This document shows, in pieces, positions 19,733 to 27,721 of a stretch of DNA of 64,000 nucleotides. The stretch is from JAZKID01 sp963714065 (GTDB lineage Bacteria > Pseudomonadota > Alphaproteobacteria > Rhizobiales > UBA4765): positions 1,054,001-1,118,000 of the forward strand of contig OY970226.1 of NCBI GenBank assembly GCA_963714065.1, given 5' to 3'. Both the position numbers and the translations under genes were made by a program. A model generated the notes under the pieces. That model was given only the letters and a program-made list of their open reading frames with translations, was not told where the DNA came from and ran no database searches. The first letter of the stretch is position 1, and every line of letters starts with the position of its first letter.

Positions 19733-20020
19733 ATGGATTCTGCAGAATTATATATGCGTGTTGGCAACTTAATAAAAGCCATGCCTGCCCTAAACAGCGA
19801 AGAAATTTTGGCCATGAAGCCAGAAACCTTAAAATGGTTCGGCGATGCATACGCATTAGCCATGGCTTCAGGTGATATTATTTCTGCTACTGAACTAAAA
19901 ATAGAAATAGATAAACTTATGGCAAATGTAAGTAAAAGCGGCATTTCGATTGGTATGGTTGCGAGTGCCGCGCGCGCTATTCCTACAATTCTATATCGGA
20001 TTTTTCTGCAGTGGAATTAA
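19733..20020 (+). CDS. Small hypothetical protein, partner of the PLD-like gene
   Basis: A 95-residue, mostly helical protein without a signal peptide; no family recognised. The segment TLKWFGDAYALAMASGDIISATELKIEIDKLM looks like a helical hairpin. The ATG follows AAGGACACACA, a good ribosome-binding site, and AT-rich sequence (aattatatag) lies upstream in the 291-base gap after tRNA-Leu, where I see no other gene. Its last 10 bases overlap the next gene, so the pair is one operon. Base composition is clearly AT-richer than the flanking chromosome, suggesting acquisition by transfer. Confidence 0.72.
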   Translation: MDSAELYMRVGNLIKAMPALNSEEILAMKPETLKWFGDAYALAMASGDIISATELKIEIDKLMANVSKSGISIGMVASAARAIPTILYRIFLQWN

Positions 20021-20484
20021 AAGCACCAGCCTCTTATCAAGGTGGATTTGTCCATGCAGGTAGTTCTTTTGATGCGATGGCCGCCATAGGTAAAATTTTT
20101 GGTGCAGCAAGTAGCGATGTTCTTATTATTGATGGATATCTAGATGAAAAAGTGCTTACGGAATTTGCGCTCCTGTTAGCAGAAAATGTAAATATCCGCC
20201 TACTTGCAGGACAAACTAAGCACAGACTGACTTTTCCTGTGGCAGTTACAAAATGGAAAAGCCAACACATTGCCTCACGCCCTTTAGAGGCAAGACTAGC
20301 AGAAGACAAGTTGCTACATGATAGACTTGTTTTTATAGATAAATGCGAAGTTTGGGATTTAACACAGTCATTAAATGCGTTTGCTTCCCGTTCTCCAGCG
20401 ACTATTTCTCGATTTAATGATGAGAATAATTTAAAAAGAAATTGGTACGAAGATGTTTGGAAAAATGCTCAGATATTATCCTAG
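20011..20484 (+). CDS. Phospholipase D-like domain protein (accessory gene)
   Basis: 157 residues from a GTG start that overlaps the end of the upstream gene. The order of elements resembles a single PLD-like half-domain: a strand-turn SSDVLIIDGYLDEKVLTEF (35-52), then LLAGQTKHR, then HDRLVFID at 103-110 and SLNAFA near 120 followed by SPATISRF. The first two residues of the HxK motif appear as HDR. This variant is familiar from PLD-like domains in small accessory and putative defence proteins, but catalysis is doubtful. AT-rich, in the tRNA-flanked pocket. Function as a defence or toxin component is speculation. Confidence 0.68.
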   Translation: MELKAPASYQGGFVHAGSSFDAMAAIGKIFGAASSDVLIIDGYLDEKVLTEFALLLAENVNIRLLAGQTKHRLTFPVAVTKWKSQHIASRPLEARLAEDKLLHDRLVFIDKCEVWDLTQSLNAFASRSPATISRFNDENNLKRNWYEDVWKNAQILS

Positions 20485-20596
20485 TGTTGGGAGAATGGGA
20501 TTACTTCGGCTCCGCTGAAGTTGCAACTGGCGGAGTTTCGCCGCTGGTTGTCGAACGCTTCATGCTCTTCGCGCGACTTCGCATATCCCACACTTT

Positions 20597-20632
20597 GCCA
20601 TATCAATGCCCCCTTGAGGGCATTGATATGGC
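20597..20632. repeat. Perfect 15-bp inverted repeat (hairpin)
   Basis: Arms 20597-20611 and 20618-20632 are exact reverse complements around a 6-base loop. It lies in a GC-richer 190-base stretch between the PLD-like gene and the next convergent gene, together with smaller palindromes near 20503-20560. There is no T-run, so a simple terminator is not obvious; a palindromic repeat element or a bidirectional stem are both possible. Confidence 0.75.
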
Positions 20633-20677
20633 GGTGCGTACTGGACGGTTTGTGAACCTACCCAAACAAAAAAGTTC

Positions 20678-21028
20678 TTATTCTTCAGATGCCAATTTAT
20701 AATGTGTTTTCAATTTTAGCAAAGCAGATTCCAAAGTAAGTTTATCTTGTTTATCTAATGAATCAAACATTAATAATAAGCTTGTAAGAGACTCTATTTT
20801 CCATGCATCATTGTTTAGCGAAAGGCTTTTTTGATAACTTTGAATGTTATCTGAAGTTAAGTCACCAGCGATTTCATTTTTTAATTCAAGCATGAAATTT
20901 TTTGGCTCAGTTAAATTGAGAGTAGGCCAATCATTAATCGCATTTAATAAAAATACAGCAGCATCTTTAAAATGGCAGGTACTTTTATCCTGTTCTATGG
21001 CAGTTTCTAGCTGGTCACGACTAAACAT
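20678..21028 (-). CDS. Hypothetical protein in AT-rich pocket
   Basis: A 116-residue hydrophilic, helical protein (MFSRDQLETAIEQDKSTCHF...) with leucine-spaced helices and no membrane segment or recognised domain. A purine-rich AAAAAGAGAATAAT precedes the ATG at 21028. It is AT-rich like the two genes on its left, convergent with them, and separated from tRNA-Ser by about 85 bases. It may belong to the same acquired segment. Function unknown. Confidence 0.65.
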   Translation of the reverse strand: MFSRDQLETAIEQDKSTCHFKDAAVFLLNAINDWPTLNLTEPKNFMLELKNEIAGDLTSDNIQSYQKSLSLNNDAWKIESLTSLLLMFDSLDKQDKLTLESALLKLKTHYKLASEE

Positions 21029-21063
21029 ATTATTCTCTTTTTAGCTTTGCGAACCTAATTTCA

Positions 21064-21086
21064 GTGAGGCTGGGATTCGAACCCAC
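21064..21086 (-). pseudogene. Remnant of a tRNA 3' end (T-arm plus acceptor strand)
   Basis: Bases 21071-21086 are identical to the T-arm of the tRNA-Ser gene 54 bases away (16 of 16), and the adjoining 7 bases would be a different acceptor strand. No anticodon arm or 5' half is present, so this is a fragment. It marks the right edge of the AT-rich pocket. Confidence 0.6.
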
Positions 21087-21112
21087 AACAATTAAGAGAG
21101 CCTCGTCTTATA

Positions 21113-21202
21113 TGGCGGAAGGAGTGGGATTCGAACCCACGAAACGGTTTCCCGTTTACACGCTTTCCAAGCGAGCGCCTTCAGCCACTCGGCCATCCTT
21201 CC
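21113..21202 (-). tRNA. tRNA-Ser (anticodon GGA)
   Basis: A 90-nt class II tRNA on the minus strand with acceptor GGAAGGA/TCCTTCC, discriminator G and encoded CCA. The anticodon loop TTGGAAA gives GGA and the long variable arm includes AAACGGGAAACCGTTT. One T-T mismatch appears in the anticodon stem. Its first 28 bases, or part of them, recur three times in the next 270 bases upstream of its 5' end. Confidence 0.94.
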
Positions 21203-21246
21203 GGCAGATATCTCTTATGAAGGCGCTCGCAGTTTTTTTCAATAAC

Positions 21247-21294
21247 GCCCCGCAAAGCGGGGCTGTGCGCCTTCAGCCACTCGGCCATCCTTCC
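21247..21294. repeat. Hairpin plus truncated tRNA-Ser 5' copy, unit 1
   Basis: A 7-bp GC stem (21247-21253 with 21257-21263) is followed by 28 bases (21267-21294) identical to the first 28 bases of the adjacent tRNA-Ser gene, that is the 5' acceptor strand and D-arm. No other part of the tRNA is present. Confidence 0.85.
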
Positions 21295-21323
21295 ACATAA
21301 AACGGAATACGCATTTTAATAAC

Positions 21324-21362
21324 GGGCACGCAAGCGTGCCCTACGCACTCGGCCATCCTTCC
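21324..21362. repeat. Hairpin plus truncated tRNA-Ser 5' copy, unit 2
   Basis: A stem of at least 7 bp (gggcacg with cgtgccc) is followed by 17 bases (21346-21362) identical to the first 17 bases of tRNA-Ser. Architecture and orientation match unit 1. Confidence 0.82.
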
Positions 21363-21424
21363 ATACCAAACTCAACGCACCATTTTTAACACGGGCGCGG
21401 CAGGCGCGCTCGTCATATATGAGC

Positions 21425-21464
21425 GGACACGCAGGCGTGTCCTTTTGCACTCGGCCATCCTTCC
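21425..21464. repeat. Hairpin plus truncated tRNA-Ser 5' copy, unit 3
   Basis: An 8-bp stem (ggacacgc with gcgtgtcc) is followed by 17 bases (21448-21464) identical to the tRNA-Ser 5' end. Together with units 1 and 2 this accounts for most of the 378 bases between tRNA-Ser and the next gene, which hold no credible coding sequence. Confidence 0.82.
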
Positions 21465-21580
21465 GGTCAAAAGTCAGAAATCAGAAGTCGGAAGCTGGAA
21501 CAAGTCTTTTTAATAGAGGCGGGCTTGGCCACTGCAATCTACGCTTGTGATTACCGCAACTTGCATGTAAAAGGCTACCC

Positions 21581-21886
21581 ATGTTTCGCTTTATATTCAA
21601 CGCTATCGGTTTTCTGCTGCTGGCCGTTGCGGCCATGTTCGCGGTGATCGACGGCACCAAGTCGATCGCGACCTCGAAACTCACTTTCACCTCTTTCGGC
21701 GGCGCCTGGCGGGACCTTCAGCCCGGCACACTGGACAGCGTGCAGCAATTTCTGGAAAATCACGCGCCTGTCCTCTGGAACCCGGTGATGACGACCGCGC
21801 TGATCATTCCCGCCTCGGTGATTGTTGCGCTGGCCGCCTTCGTTTTCCTGAAGCTTGGCGATGCGGGCCGCAGCCCCTATATCTAG
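21581..21886 (+). CDS. Small conserved two-helix membrane protein
   Basis: 101 residues with an N-terminal hydrophobic helix (about 3-22, FRFIFNAIGFLLLAVAAMFAV) and a second one near 70-92. The middle part DGTKSIATSKLTFTSFG and WRDLQPGTLDSVQQFLE resembles a small alphaproteobacterial family often left as hypothetical or PetM-like. Function is unknown. The stop codon lies inside the left arm of the inverted-repeat element that separates it from msrA. Confidence 0.8.
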   Translation: MFRFIFNAIGFLLLAVAAMFAVIDGTKSIATSKLTFTSFGGAWRDLQPGTLDSVQQFLENHAPVLWNPVMTTALIIPASVIVALAAFVFLKLGDAGRSPYI

Positions 21887-22187
21887 GCTCAGTCCTCCTT
21901 AATTAACGAACATTTCGTTGGCTCAAAACGGATTTTATGCGATGATTTTCAATGAACGGCGATGTGGGGCATCGGTGGAATTGAAAATCATCGAAGAAAA
22001 CCGTTTTCAGCCAATCCATCCGGAACGGCTTGCCGTTCCAGGCATTGTTGGAAGGACGCCGCCAAAACGATTATCTGCGGCGTCGAAAAGCTTGGCCGTA
22101 TTCCCTGATACGCCCTGCGCTTTTCTCCTTGCAGATAATCGTTTTGGCTGGCGCGAAATGCCGTTAATTAAAGAGGACTGAGCCTAG
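21883..22187. mobile_element. 305-bp non-coding nested inverted-repeat element (MITE-like)
   Basis: The ends, 21883-21908 and 22162-22187, are inverted repeats matching at 25 of 26 positions. Inside are further nested stems: 21918-21953 with 21980-22014 (inner 14 bp perfect), an 8-bp hairpin at 22022-22039, and 22061-22078 with 22131-22148 (18 bp perfect, itself enclosing 22085-22091 with 22119-22125). The whole element would fold as a cloverleaf. It encodes no protein; an 87-codon open frame inside looks accidental. A transposase-dependent miniature element is the best guess. No clean target duplication was found, though CCTAT occurs close to both ends. Confidence 0.72.
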
Positions 22188-22190
22188 CCT

Positions 22191-22838
<648 letters not shown>

Positions 22839-22922
22839 AATTTGAGCTATTCAGACTTAATGAAAATTATTTCCGCACAATATATTTTTAGCATATAATG
22901 ACCCGAATTTAAGGATATAATT

Positions 22923-23327
22923 ATGCAGATTTCTTCAATCAGCCAAACCCAACCCACAATAGCTCAAACTGATAAGTCTGTAATCAGTAAAGGCCGATTA
23001 CTCATTTCCAAATTAAGAAACGCATTAAGCAATGACGAGATTCAAGCGGAAAATAGTTTTAAAAACCTTATTATTCCTAAAGCCGGCGAACTCGATTTCC
23101 CAATTATTGCATATATAGATACAAAAACCGGAGAAGCTATTTTCGAGGCACGCTATGTTGGCCGAGGCGGGGTGATTTATTTTAATTACGACCCGAAAAA
23201 AGAGCGTTATAGTTTGGGTGGCGAAAGCGATACGACAGATAAAGACTTTAAGGCATTTATCGGCGGGCAAGCTCCTGCATCGCAAGCAAGGTTTAAACGT
23301 ATTGAAGAAAGTTTTGGGGAAATATAA
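22923..23327 (+). CDS. Hypothetical protein, AT-rich orphan
   Basis: A 134-residue soluble protein with a Ser/Thr/Gln-rich N-terminus (MQISSISQTQPTIAQTDKS) and a central YIDTKTGEAIFEARYVGRGG segment that suggests beta strands. No signal peptide or known domain. The ribosome-binding site AAGGATATAATT precedes the ATG. It is AT-richer than its neighbours msrA and mepA. Function unknown. Confidence 0.7.
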   Translation: MQISSISQTQPTIAQTDKSVISKGRLLISKLRNALSNDEIQAENSFKNLIIPKAGELDFPIIAYIDTKTGEAIFEARYVGRGGVIYFNYDPKKERYSLGGESDTTDKDFKAFIGGQAPASQARFKRIEESFGEI

Positions 23328-23336
23328 ATCATTCTA

Positions 23337-23353
23337 CCTAAAACCTGTTTAGG
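23337..23353. terminator. Weak bidirectional hairpin between convergent genes
   Basis: CCTAAA and TTTAGG pair around a 5-base loop exactly between the convergent stop codons of the orphan gene and mepA. The stem is only 6 bp and flanking T-runs are poor, so termination is tentative. Confidence 0.3.
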
Positions 23354-24259
23354 CTAGGGTACTCTCAGAACCGCCCCGCACTGCTTCGGCATATCCTTTA
23401 GCGTCAATATTTTCGGCGGCGGACCGGGTTTCGGCTTCGGGAAACGCACGTCTTCGCGGAACCAGTAATCTAGAGCCTTGCCGCAGCCGTCGCCGGGCGG
23501 AATGGCGGCGCGCTTGTTCGCGCAGGCCTTGTCCTGGCATTTCAGCGCCACATGAAAATGAAATGTGTGCCCTTCCCACGGGCGCAATTTCCCGATCCAG
23601 CCGCGATTACCTTTCGCCATCGTGCACACGGCTTTCTTGATCGCCGCATTGACGAAGATGCGGTCCACCTCGGGCATCGATGCGGCAGCGCGCAACAGCG
23701 CGACATGCACCTCGCTGAATTTTTCCGGCCAGACATTCAAGAGATCCGGCTGCACCATGTCGACGGCGGAATTTTCCTCGCGCTCTACAAAACTCAAAAC
23801 ACGATCTGGCGGCGCAGGCGTGAGCCAGATATCGGCCTCCAAACCGAGCTGGTGCGAGGCATGCCCTGTCAACATCGGCCCGCCGCGCGCCTGCGCCATA
23901 TCGCCGATCAGCAACCCTGGCCAACCCTCTTTTTGCGCGCGTACGGCAAGCGCCTTGATATAGGCAAGCAGTTTCGGATGGCCGAAATTGCGGTGCCGCG
24001 ACAGGCGCATGACCTGCCAGCTCGGCCCATCCTGCAATTCCTGCGCACCAGCAAGGCAGCCTTTGCCATACAGGCCAATGGACTGCGCAGGCAGTTTCGC
24101 AGGCCCGCCGACATAGAAAAACAAGCGCCGTGCCGCATCGGCAGGCAAGGCCGCCAACGCGTTTTCGCGGCGCTGCGCTTCCTCGAGAGAATTTTGTTGG
24201 GCAGCCAGAAAAGTCGGTATGGCAAAAAGGCAGAGCGCGATCAGAAAGAGAAATTTCAC
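23354..24259 (-). CDS. mepA: Penicillin-insensitive murein endopeptidase MepA
   Basis: Periplasmic zinc endopeptidase that cleaves D-Ala-mDAP crosslinks in peptidoglycan. The 301 residues begin with a signal peptide (MKFLFLIALCLFAIPTFLAA). The LAS-family metal site is visible as HASHQLGLEADIW (His136, Asp143) and HTFHFHV (His231, His234, His236). Cysteines at 68, 212 and in the C-terminal part fit the disulfides of the family. It follows the cytochrome b561 gene by 7 bases on the same strand. Confidence 0.94.
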   Translation of the reverse strand: MKFLFLIALCLFAIPTFLAAQQNSLEEAQRRENALAALPADAARRLFFYVGGPAKLPAQSIGLYGKGCLAGAQELQDGPSWQVMRLSRHRNFGHPKLLAYIKALAVRAQKEGWPGLLIGDMAQARGGPMLTGHASHQLGLEADIWLTPAPPDRVLSFVEREENSAVDMVQPDLLNVWPEKFSEVHVALLRAAASMPEVDRIFVNAAIKKAVCTMAKGNRGWIGKLRPWEGHTFHFHVALKCQDKACANKRAAIPPGDGCGKALDYWFREDVRFPKPKPGPPPKILTLKDMPKQCGAVLRVP

Positions 24260-24266
24260 GCGGGAT

Positions 24267-24830
24267 TTAAGCCGGGCCTTCGCCGCGATTGGTACCGGAC
24301 ATCATCCGCTCCAGCACGCCGTCCTTGCGGATGAACCCGTGATAAAGCGCAAAAACGATATGCAGCGTGACGAGCGCCGCAAAAGTAAAGGCTACGATGA
24401 CATGCAGGCTCATGATCTGCTCGCCGAGCGCTTTATTCTCACCCGTCAGCGGCGGCAGCGTGAAGAGGCCGAAAAAACTGGGAGGATGCCCGAAAGCCGA
24501 GGTACCGAGCCAGCCCAGCAGGGGAATGGCGATCAGCAGGATATAGAGAACGATATGCACGGCCTGCGAGCCGCGTTTTTCCAGAGGCGGCAATTGCGGG
24601 TGCGGCCCGGGTACACCCATGATCAGGCGGTGCAGCACGCGAATGCCCACAATAATAAAGACCAGTACGCCGAAAGATTTATGGATGCCGAACAGCTCGC
24701 CCTGGCTTGGCCCCGGCGGGGCGGCGGCGGCGATCACGCCGAGCGGCAGGGCGATCAGCACCGCAACGGCCGTCAGCCAATGCAGGATGCGGGCACCAAG
24801 GCTGTAGCCGATAACGAGGGGTTGTTTCAT
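24267..24830 (-). CDS. Cytochrome b561 family di-heme membrane protein
   Basis: Four-helix inner-membrane cytochrome of 187 residues. Histidines suited to bind two b hemes are His17, His50, His143 and His157, one in each hydrophobic helix (for example ARILHWLTAV and SLHVIVAFTF). Bacterial b561 proteins oxidise quinol or scavenge superoxide. The physiological partner is not evident. It is upstream of mepA and divergent from ribA. Confidence 0.9.
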   Translation of the reverse strand: MKQPLVIGYSLGARILHWLTAVAVLIALPLGVIAAAAPPGPSQGELFGIHKSFGVLVFIIVGIRVLHRLIMGVPGPHPQLPPLEKRGSQAVHIVLYILLIAIPLLGWLGTSAFGHPPSFFGLFTLPPLTGENKALGEQIMSLHVIVAFTFAALVTLHIVFALYHGFIRKDGVLERMMSGTNRGEGPA

Positions 24831-24938
24831 AGCCTACCTCCATAACCATATTCAGTTTAGGGATTTTGCAGCTTTTTCCTATTCCCTTTTCGCCCCTGTC
24901 CACTACTTGCGGGAGCATGGCTAGAGGCGATAAAGATA

Positions 24939-26033
24939 ATGGCTGTTGTTTTGAGAAAGCGTATGATGCCCTTTTCCCTTTCGCCTCTTGAGGCCTGCCG
25001 GCTTTCCGTCGAGCGGGCGATCGGCGAATTTCGCATGAACCGGCCCGTTATTATTGCCGACGGCACGGAACATGTCCTTGTCTGGACTGCCGACCATTTC
25101 TGCAATGAGCTGGCACGCAAACTTGAAAATTTTCCTGGCGCCCGCCTTGTCCTGACGAAAGCGCGGCTTAACGCGCTCGGCGCCGCAAGAGAAAATGACG
25201 GCTGCGTAGCTTTGCCGAAACTGAACCCGGAGCGCATCGAGGCGCTGAGTTTTTCCACCGACGCCCGCATCGATGCGCCCGTGCAGATGGCAGCTAAGAT
25301 CGACAAGGCGGGGCTGGAACTTGCGCGGCTCGCCTTGCTGACGCCTGCGGTGATCGCCATTCCCCTTGCAAAAGAGAATGCAGAGACTTTTCCCTATCTT
25401 CATGTTCACGCCGACGAGTTTCCTGCCTATCGCGATTTGCAGATCAAGGATTTGCATATTGTCGCGCGCGCGCCGGTGCCGCTCGAGCATGCAAAGACCA
25501 GCGAATTCGTGATTTTCCGCGGCGGCGAGGGTTTGCGCGATCAGGTGGCCGTGATCGTCGGCAAGCCGGATTTGAATGCGCCTGTTCTGCTGCGGCTGCA
25601 TTCCGCCTGCCTGACCGGCGATCTGTTCGGCTCTCTTAAATGCGATTGCGGCGACCAGTTGCGCGGCAGCGTGGACCTCATGGCGAAAAATGGCGGCGGT
25701 ATTTTGCTCTATCTCGATCAGGAAGGGCGCGGCCACGGCCTTGCCAATAAAATGCGCGCCTATAAATTGCAGGCCGAAGGTTTCGACACTTACGAGGCCG
25801 ACGAAACGCTGGGTTTCGGGCTCGACCAGCGCCGTTTCGATTTCGCTGCGCAAATGCTGAAAAAACTGGGCGTGACGCGCGTGCGCCTTCTCACCAACAA
25901 TCCCGAAAAAGCCGAAGCCTTGCGCAAATCCGGCCTCGATGTTCAGGAGCAGCGCCTGACGGGCCGTATCACCGAAGACAACCTGCGCTATCTGCAGGTC
26001 AAGCGCGACAAGGGCGGGCACAAGCTCGATTAG
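24939..26033 (+). CDS. ribA: GTP cyclohydrolase II with N-terminal extension domain
   Basis: Opens the imidazole ring of GTP in the first step of riboflavin synthesis. The catalytic domain covers about 175-364: HSACLTGDLFGSLKCDCGDQL supplies zinc ligands Cys224, Cys235 and Cys237, and LDQEGRGHGL and TNNPEKAEAL follow. About 170 residues precede it; E. coli RibA is about 196 residues in total. The extension lacks obvious DHBP-synthase motifs and may be a degenerate regulatory domain. The ATG at 24939 or the pair at 24963/24966 could be the start. No FMN riboswitch is visible upstream. Confidence 0.92.
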   Translation: MAVVLRKRMMPFSLSPLEACRLSVERAIGEFRMNRPVIIADGTEHVLVWTADHFCNELARKLENFPGARLVLTKARLNALGAARENDGCVALPKLNPERIEALSFSTDARIDAPVQMAAKIDKAGLELARLALLTPAVIAIPLAKENAETFPYLHVHADEFPAYRDLQIKDLHIVARAPVPLEHAKTSEFVIFRGGEGLRDQVAVIVGKPDLNAPVLLRLHSACLTGDLFGSLKCDCGDQLRGSVDLMAKNGGGILLYLDQEGRGHGLANKMRAYKLQAEGFDTYEADETLGFGLDQRRFDFAAQMLKKLGVTRVRLLTNNPEKAEALRKSGLDVQEQRLTGRITEDNLRYLQVKRDKGGHKLD

Positions 26034-26884
26034 GCAAGGCCGTAGCTTGCCGCGCGTGCGGTCGAACTATTTTCGGAAAACAATTTTTCCAGAGCCTGCG
26101 CGTTCAATTTCCGATTTTGCGATACGTCCTCGCGATGAATGCCCTGCGCTATGAACAACGCGTCGATGCCATAATCCTTTGCTCCGCGCATATCGGTGCT
26201 CAGCGCATCGCCGACGGCGAGAATATCTTTTTTGGCAACTGCAAAGCCGTATAAGGCATCGATGTCTTTCTGCACGGTTTTATAGGCCATGGCATCCGGC
26301 TTGCCGGCCCGATGCACCTTGCCGCCCAACTCCTCATAGCGCTCGGCAATGGCGCCCGCGCACAGGATTAATGTGCCGCCGACATCGACAATAATATCGG
26401 GATTGGCGCAGACGAAGGGCAGCTTGCGGTCCACGGCCTCCTGCAAGATAGGCACATAACTTTCCAGCTCCGACGTATTATCGTTGAAAAAGCCGGTGCA
26501 GACGATAGCCTGCGCCTCGGCGAATTCGCCGCGCCGGTAAGGCTGCTCCTGGTAAAGAGGCCCGTGACGGTCGGGGCCGATGTGATAGACGCACTCCACA
26601 TTCATCGCACGCAATTGCGCAATCGTAAGATCGCCCGAAGTAACGATACGATCATACACGCTGCGCCGCACGCCTTTGCGCTCGAGTAGATCCTCGACCT
26701 GCCAGGACACTTGCGGCGAATTGGACAGCAGCACGACCTTGCCGCCCTGTTCGCGATAACCGGTGAGGGTTACGTTCGATTCCTCATAAGCCCGCACGCC
26801 ATCGTGCAGCACGCCCCAGACATCGCAGATCAGCGCGCGGTAAGATTTAAGAAACGGCAGGCAATGTTCGAGAATGTTGATCAT
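26030..26884 (-). CDS. HAD superfamily hydrolase, class IIA (TIGR01459 type)
   Basis: A 284-residue phosphatase-like protein. HAD motif I is ICDVWGVLHDGV (nucleophile Asp21), motif II is VVLLSNSPQ and the lysine and acidic motifs are GKPDAMAYKTV and ILAVGDALSTDMRGAKDYG. The DVWGVLHDG form is characteristic of the alphaproteobacterial TIGR01459 group near NagD. The substrate is unknown. It overlaps the convergent ribA stop by 4 bases and follows the peptide permease genes on the same strand. Confidence 0.92.
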   Translation of the reverse strand: MINILEHCLPFLKSYRALICDVWGVLHDGVRAYEESNVTLTGYREQGGKVVLLSNSPQVSWQVEDLLERKGVRRSVYDRIVTSGDLTIAQLRAMNVECVYHIGPDRHGPLYQEQPYRRGEFAEAQAIVCTGFFNDNTSELESYVPILQEAVDRKLPFVCANPDIIVDVGGTLILCAGAIAERYEELGGKVHRAGKPDAMAYKTVQKDIDALYGFAVAKKDILAVGDALSTDMRGAKDYGIDALFIAQGIHREDVSQNRKLNAQALEKLFSENSSTARAASYGLA

Positions 26885-26887
26885 GGC

Positions 26888-27721
26888 TTAATAAAAGAAC
26901 TGGCTGCGGCGCGGGTCGATTTTATCGCGCAAGCCATCACTTAATGTATTGAAAGCAAGAACGGCAAGCGCGATCGTCGCGCCCGGCAGCAGAGCGAGAC
27001 GGGGTGCGACCGTCATATAGGTCTGCGCTTCCTGTAACATGCGCCCGAGGCTCGGCAGCGGTGGCGGCACGCCGAGCCCCAGATAGGACAGGCCCGCTTC
27101 CGCCAGAAGCGCCAGTGCCAGCTGAATGCTGGCCTGCGTCAGCAGCACGCCGCCGCTTCCCGGCAGCAGATGGCGGCGGATCAGACCGAAATTCGTTTGC
27201 CCGAGAGAACGGGCCGCACGCACATAATCCCGCGCCAACATGGACAGGTAAAGGCTACGCGAAATACGGAAGAATACCGGCACGTTGAAAATCGCAATCG
27301 CGATAATCGCATTGAGAATGGAGGGACCATAAAGCGTGGCCAGCATGATGGCGGTGATCAGCGCCGGAAACACGAAAAGCACATCCATCGCACGCGCGAG
27401 CGTTTTACGCAGCACCGGGCTGTCCGACAACACTGCCGTGCAGCTCAGAAAAATACCCATAGCGGCGCCAAGCATGACCGCGCAAACGGCGATGAAAAGC
27501 GAATTCTTCAGCCCCGCAAGCAGCAGCGACAGCATGTCGCGCCCGAAAGGGTCCGTGCCGAGCCAGTGCACATGATCGGGCGATGCAAGCCTTCTTGCCA
27601 GATCCATGGACGCTGGATCATGCGGTGTCCACACGGCACCCAGCGCGCTTAAAAGAAGAATGAAGAGCGCAAACCCGCCGCCGCAGACCAGATTTGTCGA
27701 TAATCGCGCCGCGCTTTTCAT
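26888..27721 (-). CDS. Peptide/nickel-type ABC transporter permease (DppC type)
   Basis: Inner-membrane permease of 277 residues with about six helices. Family landmarks are LGTDPFGRDMLSLLLAG (about 54-70), the EAA-type loop DYVRAARSLGQTNFGLIRRHLLPG and LSYLGLGVPPPLPSLGRML. The ATG overlaps the upstream permease stop in an ATGA junction. No ATPase gene follows here; the next gene is a HAD hydrolase, so this system may borrow ATPases from elsewhere, for example the opp fused ATPase about 25 kb away. Confidence 0.93.
   Translation of the reverse strand: MKSAARLSTNLVCGGGFALFILLLSALGAVWTPHDPASMDLARRLASPDHVHWLGTDPFGRDMLSLLLAGLKNSLFIAVCAVMLGAAMGIFLSCTAVLSDSPVLRKTLARAMDVLFVFPALITAIMLATLYGPSILNAIIAIAIFNVPVFFRISRSLYLSMLARDYVRAARSLGQTNFGLIRRHLLPGSGGVLLTQASIQLALALLAEAGLSYLGLGVPPPLPSLGRMLQEAQTYMTVAPRLALLPGATIALAVLAFNTLSDGLRDKIDPRRSQFFY

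Noticed and set aside
20442..20702. 86-codon plus-strand frame after the PLD-like gene
   Set aside because: It spans the GC-rich hairpins and overlaps real genes on both sides; composition and lack of a start signal argue against it.
19733..21028. Prophage remnant
   Set aside because: No integrase, structural, lysis or packaging gene is present; the segment is only suggestive of a small acquired island.
21918..22181. 87-codon reading frame inside the nested palindrome
   Set aside because: It runs through both arms of the stems, lacks a ribosome-binding site and resembles no protein.
24831..24938. FMN riboswitch before ribA
   Set aside because: The conserved AGGG...CAGGGTGAAATTCCC-type core is not present.
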